Both the position numbers and the translations under genes were made by a program. DNA of 8,594 bases, taken from positions 1 through 8,594 of the forward strand of contig JAUXFK010000120.1 of NCBI GenBank assembly GCA_030623035.1, given 5' to 3'. The notes under the pieces were generated by a model. That model worked only from the letters and a program-made list of their open reading frames with translations. It was not told where the DNA came from and searched no databases. Shown one piece after another: positions 6,911 through 8,594 of the stretch. Source of the DNA: Deltaproteobacteria bacterium (lineage in GTDB: Bacteria > Desulfobacterota > UBA8473). The first letter of the stretch is position 1. Every line of letters begins with the position of its first letter.

Positions 6911-7387
6911 CTATCTGTTGATCAGGGTTTGGCTGGCTACTGCTACCAGTACACCATGCTGGTTTGTATATGAGGTCTCGGTTACTGAAAATACAAGTGT
7001 CCCTCCCTTGGTTTCCCGTGCATAGATGTCCGCTATTTTTGCAACGGCAACCAGGGTATCTCCGACACGTACAGGATGAAAAAACTCATATTCGATACCC
7101 CCATCTACAATGCGGGAGAATCCGGCCTTGATGGATGCCGTGATCAATTCTTCCCTGATCGGTGAGAAAAAAGGCATCGGAGAATCCCACTTTACAGGCC
7201 ACCCAAAAAAGCCGGGTGGTGCAACAACCGAACCATACCTGGAATTTCTGGCATATTCATCATCCCATATTAGAGGATTTCTATCCCCTACTGCATCAGC
7301 AAATTTCCGGATTGCCCCTCTTTCCACCTCAAGTATCATGGGCTCTCCTGATTTGCCGATAAGCCTGGTTATTTCTTCTGAAAGCAT
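6911..7387 (-). CDS. FAS1-like/MaoC N-terminal hotdog protein, HadA-like subunit
   Basis: This 158-residue hotdog protein belongs to the FAS1-like dehydratase (MaoC N-terminal) family. The signature FADAVGDRNPLIWDDEYA (29-46) keeps D35 but has Ile (I40) at the catalytic His position, so the protein is probably not active alone. YGSVVAPPGF (51-60) and a second half with YEFFHPVRVGDTL are typical. HadA-type subunits of this kind bind and place the acyl chain while a MaoC partner supplies the dyad; that partner is encoded 65 nt downstream. The same signature appears in domain 1 of the 426-residue fused hydratase of the convergent operon, which points to common ancestry. The Shine-Dalgarno region is strong and repeated (GGGAGGGAGGT ending 3 nt before the ATG). 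This is the first gene of the - strand operon, so the promoter should lie in the roughly 100 bp upstream. Confidence 0.85.
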   Translation of the reverse strand: MLSEEITRLIGKSGEPMILEVERGAIRKFADAVGDRNPLIWDDEYARNSRYGSVVAPPGFFGWPVKWDSPMPFFSPIREELITASIKAGFSRIVDGGIEYEFFHPVRVGDTLVAVAKIADIYARETKGGTLVFSVTETSYTNQHGVLVAVASQTLINR

Positions 7388-8011
7388 TTAACCTCCCTCC
7401 CTTCTTATTTAAATTTTGACCGCGAGGGCCGATAATTTTCTGGAAGCGTAAAATACTCAGCTTCCAGCATATCTAATATTGAGTTTTATTCTTATTTACG
7501 TGAATCCAAAAGTCAAGAAAAAAACAGGTACGAGCCCTTACTCAAGTGGGTCGAAAGCTGTGTGGAGTTTTCAATGGTATCAATTCTCTACCTGCTATGA
7601 TCTGAAAACCTCTCTTCTATTCTTTTTGAAAGTTCCTCATCAATTTGGCTTTTTATTCTATCGAAGTCTTTAAATATCGCGACATACGGGAAGTGCTTGA
7701 AAGTAGCGAGAAAGAGAGCATGGAGATGCTCAATATAAAATACTCTGCCTTTCCGACAGGACAGTGGAGAGACACAGATACAATATCCGAAAGAAACTGG
7801 CCATACACGATGGAAAAGTCAGTTTCAGGACGTTTCTTTTGACAATTAAATGATGCTTCACTCTTGCAAAAAGCAGGACTTTCATGTACACTCACTTATA
7901 AGACAATAGAGTAAAAAATGTGCTGGCGCGTATTTCAAAAGCACAAAAGAAAGCAGTACACAGGAAGAATATTAACAAATACTGCAAAAAAACGAAAAGA
8001 CGGTGAGGAAA
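7388..8011. other. gap of about 620 bp between the catabolic operon and the toxin-antitoxin genes
   Basis: No recognisable gene, tRNA or insertion-sequence end was found here. The first 100 bp are the leader of the - strand operon with its inverted repeat. On the - strand, 7818-7588 is open for 76 codons and ends in a strongly charged, helix-like stretch (KSQIDEELSKRIEERF near its stop) that resembles a real protein C-terminus. However, it has no ATG, GTG or TTG start, and an overlapping + strand frame (7645-7842) is open in the same register. A decayed gene is possible but not shown. A 6-bp stem with a GGAG loop lies at 7716-7731. The stretch just before 8012 should hold the promoter of the toxin-antitoxin operon, but no good -10 element was seen. 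Confidence 0.4.
7440..7467. promoter_or_regulatory. 8-bp inverted repeat upstream of the MaoC/SDR operon, possible operator
   Basis: CTGGAAGC (7440-7447) and GCTTCCAG (7460-7467) form a perfect dyad around a 12-nt AT-rich centre, so the arm centres are 20 bp apart, about two helical turns. It sits 53 bp before the start of the first - strand gene, where a repressor or activator of a catabolic operon would bind. There is no T-tract, so a terminator is unlikely. No convincing -35/-10 pair was found beside it and no regulator gene is in the window, so the role is inferred from position and symmetry only. Confidence 0.35.
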
Positions 8012-8305
8012 ATGGGAAGTATTCAGGCTGTTATAGATATACCCGAAGAACTATACCTTTCTCTTTCTGCCTCTGGATTGACCAAGGAGAAAATAGTCCG
8101 AGAATCGAGAAAACTGCTTGCATTGAAGTGTTTCAAGGAGAAAGTTCTCTCATTGGGCAGGTCCGCTGAACTCTCTGGTCTTTCTAAATGGGATTTCATA
8201 GAGTACCTCAGTGAAAATGATGTTTCTGTAGTTGATTATGATGAAGACGAAATAAAGCGTGAATTTGAAAATGCCGACAAACTCTGTGAAAGGCTCAAAA
8301 GGTGA
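8012..8305 (+). CDS. UPF0175 family antitoxin-like protein
   Basis: The 97-residue protein matches the UPF0175 family, which is found beside PIN-domain toxins. The N-terminus (IQAVIDIPEEL, 4-14) forms a short strand region. The core LALKCFKEKVLSLGRSAEL (36-54) and the following GLSKWDFIEYLSENDV (56-71) make the predicted helix-turn-helix-like element, and VVDYDEDEIKREFENA (73-88) is the acidic tail expected to contact the toxin. An in-frame GTG at 8003 would add three residues, but GAGG at 8005-8008 just before the ATG favours 8012, although the 3-nt spacer is short. The stop overlaps the toxin start by 4 nt (GTGA), as expected for a coupled antitoxin-toxin operon. It probably neutralises the toxin and represses its own promoter. 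The pair stands apart from the catabolic genes. Confidence 0.82.
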   Translation: MGSIQAVIDIPEELYLSLSASGLTKEKIVRESRKLLALKCFKEKVLSLGRSAELSGLSKWDFIEYLSENDVSVVDYDEDEIKREFENADKLCERLKR

Positions 8306-8594
8306 TTGTTGTCAGTGATTCCACTATTCTGATCGGGCTTGCAAAAATAGGAAAGCTTGATCTGCTCAAGCAAATTTTCTCCAGGGTCTTTGTCCCTGAA
8401 GAGGTGTTTAAGGAAGTAGTGGAAAGAGCGGAAGAGAAACCCGGGTCTAAAATCATAAAGAAAGCCTCCTGGATCAAAACAAAACCAGTCAAGGACAAAA
8501 CACAAGTGAGTTTTTTACTGGGAAGTCTTGAAAAAGGGGAGGCCGAGGTTCTGGTTTTGGCCAGAGAACTTAAGGCCGACTTGATACTTATTGA
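8302..8594 (+). CDS. PIN-domain (DUF3368-type) toxin, 3' partial
   Basis: Translation starts at a GTG overlapping the antitoxin stop, and the frame stays open for 97 codons to the window edge. The N-terminus VVSDSTILIGLAKIGKLDLL carries the first PIN acidic residue, D6, followed by the strand and helix typical of the DUF3368 branch. VPEEVFKEVV holds the second acidic position (E38). KGEAEVLVLAREL holds the third (E80), and the sequence ends in LILI just before the fourth expected Asp, which falls on or beyond the edge. PIN toxins of type II systems are Mg2+-dependent RNases; with the acidic residues kept so far it should be active. The target RNA cannot be told from this sequence. It is the expected partner of the UPF0175 antitoxin, and the GTG start may keep its synthesis below that of the antitoxin. 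Confidence 0.85.
   Translation, partial: MIVVSDSTILIGLAKIGKLDLLKQIFSRVFVPEEVFKEVVERAEEKPGSKIIKKASWIKTKPVKDKTQVSFLLGSLEKGEAEVLVLARELKADLILI

Noticed and set aside
7645..7842. + strand 65-codon frame as a small gene
   Set aside because: No ribosome binding site and no recognisable motif, and the opposite strand is open in the same register, so coding potential is ambiguous.
7839..7867. Perfect TTGACA at 7839-7844 as a -35 box for the toxin-antitoxin operon
   Set aside because: No TATAAT-like hexamer occurs 16-18 bp downstream (that stretch reads around TCTTGC), and the site is about 170 bp from the antitoxin start.
7730..7885. - strand 51-codon frame beginning MKVLLFARVK, resembling the start of a MoaD/ThiS-like protein
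   Set aside because: The similarity ends after about ten residues, there is no Shine-Dalgarno site, and no C-terminal Gly-Gly is present in any frame nearby.
7918..8169. + strand frame overlapping the antitoxin start
   Set aside because: It is a shadow of the UPF0175 gene in another frame with no recognisable protein features.
1..8594. CRISPR array, tRNA, rRNA or insertion sequence
   Set aside because: No regularly spaced repeats, cloverleaf-like stretch, terminal inverted repeats or transposase motifs were seen on reading both strands.

Overview
The window looks like chromosomal catabolic DNA from a bacterium of moderate GC content, most likely an anaerobic, acyl-CoA-degrading lineage such as Desulfobacterota (sulfate-reducing or syntrophic relatives). 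This is an inference from gene content: stacked acyl-CoA enzymes, hotdog-fold dehydratases, DUF35 proteins and a UPF0175/PIN toxin-antitoxin pair. No taxonomic marker gene is present, so an uncultured related phylum is also possible.

Left part (1-5357, + strand): a run of five genes for acyl-CoA chemistry, truncated at the left edge. In order they are (1) the C-terminal part of an HMG-CoA synthase/KAS III-like enzyme fused to a DUF35 zinc-ribbon/OB-fold domain, (2) an SCP2-type thiolase, (3) a crotonase-fold protein with one of the two usual catalytic glutamates replaced, (4) a second crotonase with both glutamates but broken by a +1 frameshift, and (5) a 426-residue double-hotdog MaoC/FAS1-like hydratase. 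A perfect 15-bp hairpin at 5361-5396 closes this run and also serves the convergent operon.

Middle part (7387-5437, - strand): a compact three-gene operon for a FAS1/HadA-like hotdog subunit, a MaoC/HadB-like hotdog subunit with the Asp/His dyad, and an SDR closely resembling the (3R)-hydroxyacyl-CoA dehydrogenase domain of peroxisomal multifunctional enzyme 2. The last two overlap by 4 nt. An 8-bp inverted repeat lies just upstream of the operon.

Right part (7388-8594): about 620 bp without a convincing gene, then a UPF0175-family antitoxin overlapping a DUF3368-type PIN-domain toxin that runs off the right edge.

Together the two convergent operons read as a beta-oxidation branch using (R)-3-hydroxyacyl-CoA intermediates: MaoC-type hydration, MFE-2-like oxidation, then cleavage by an SCP2-type thiolase. 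This is a prokaryotic, gene-by-gene counterpart of the D-bifunctional protein/SCPx route. The HMGCS-like/DUF35 protein beside the thiolase suggests an unusual Claisen-type step. The substrate cannot be told from the sequence; aromatic, alicyclic, branched-chain or steroid-like acyl-CoAs are all possible.
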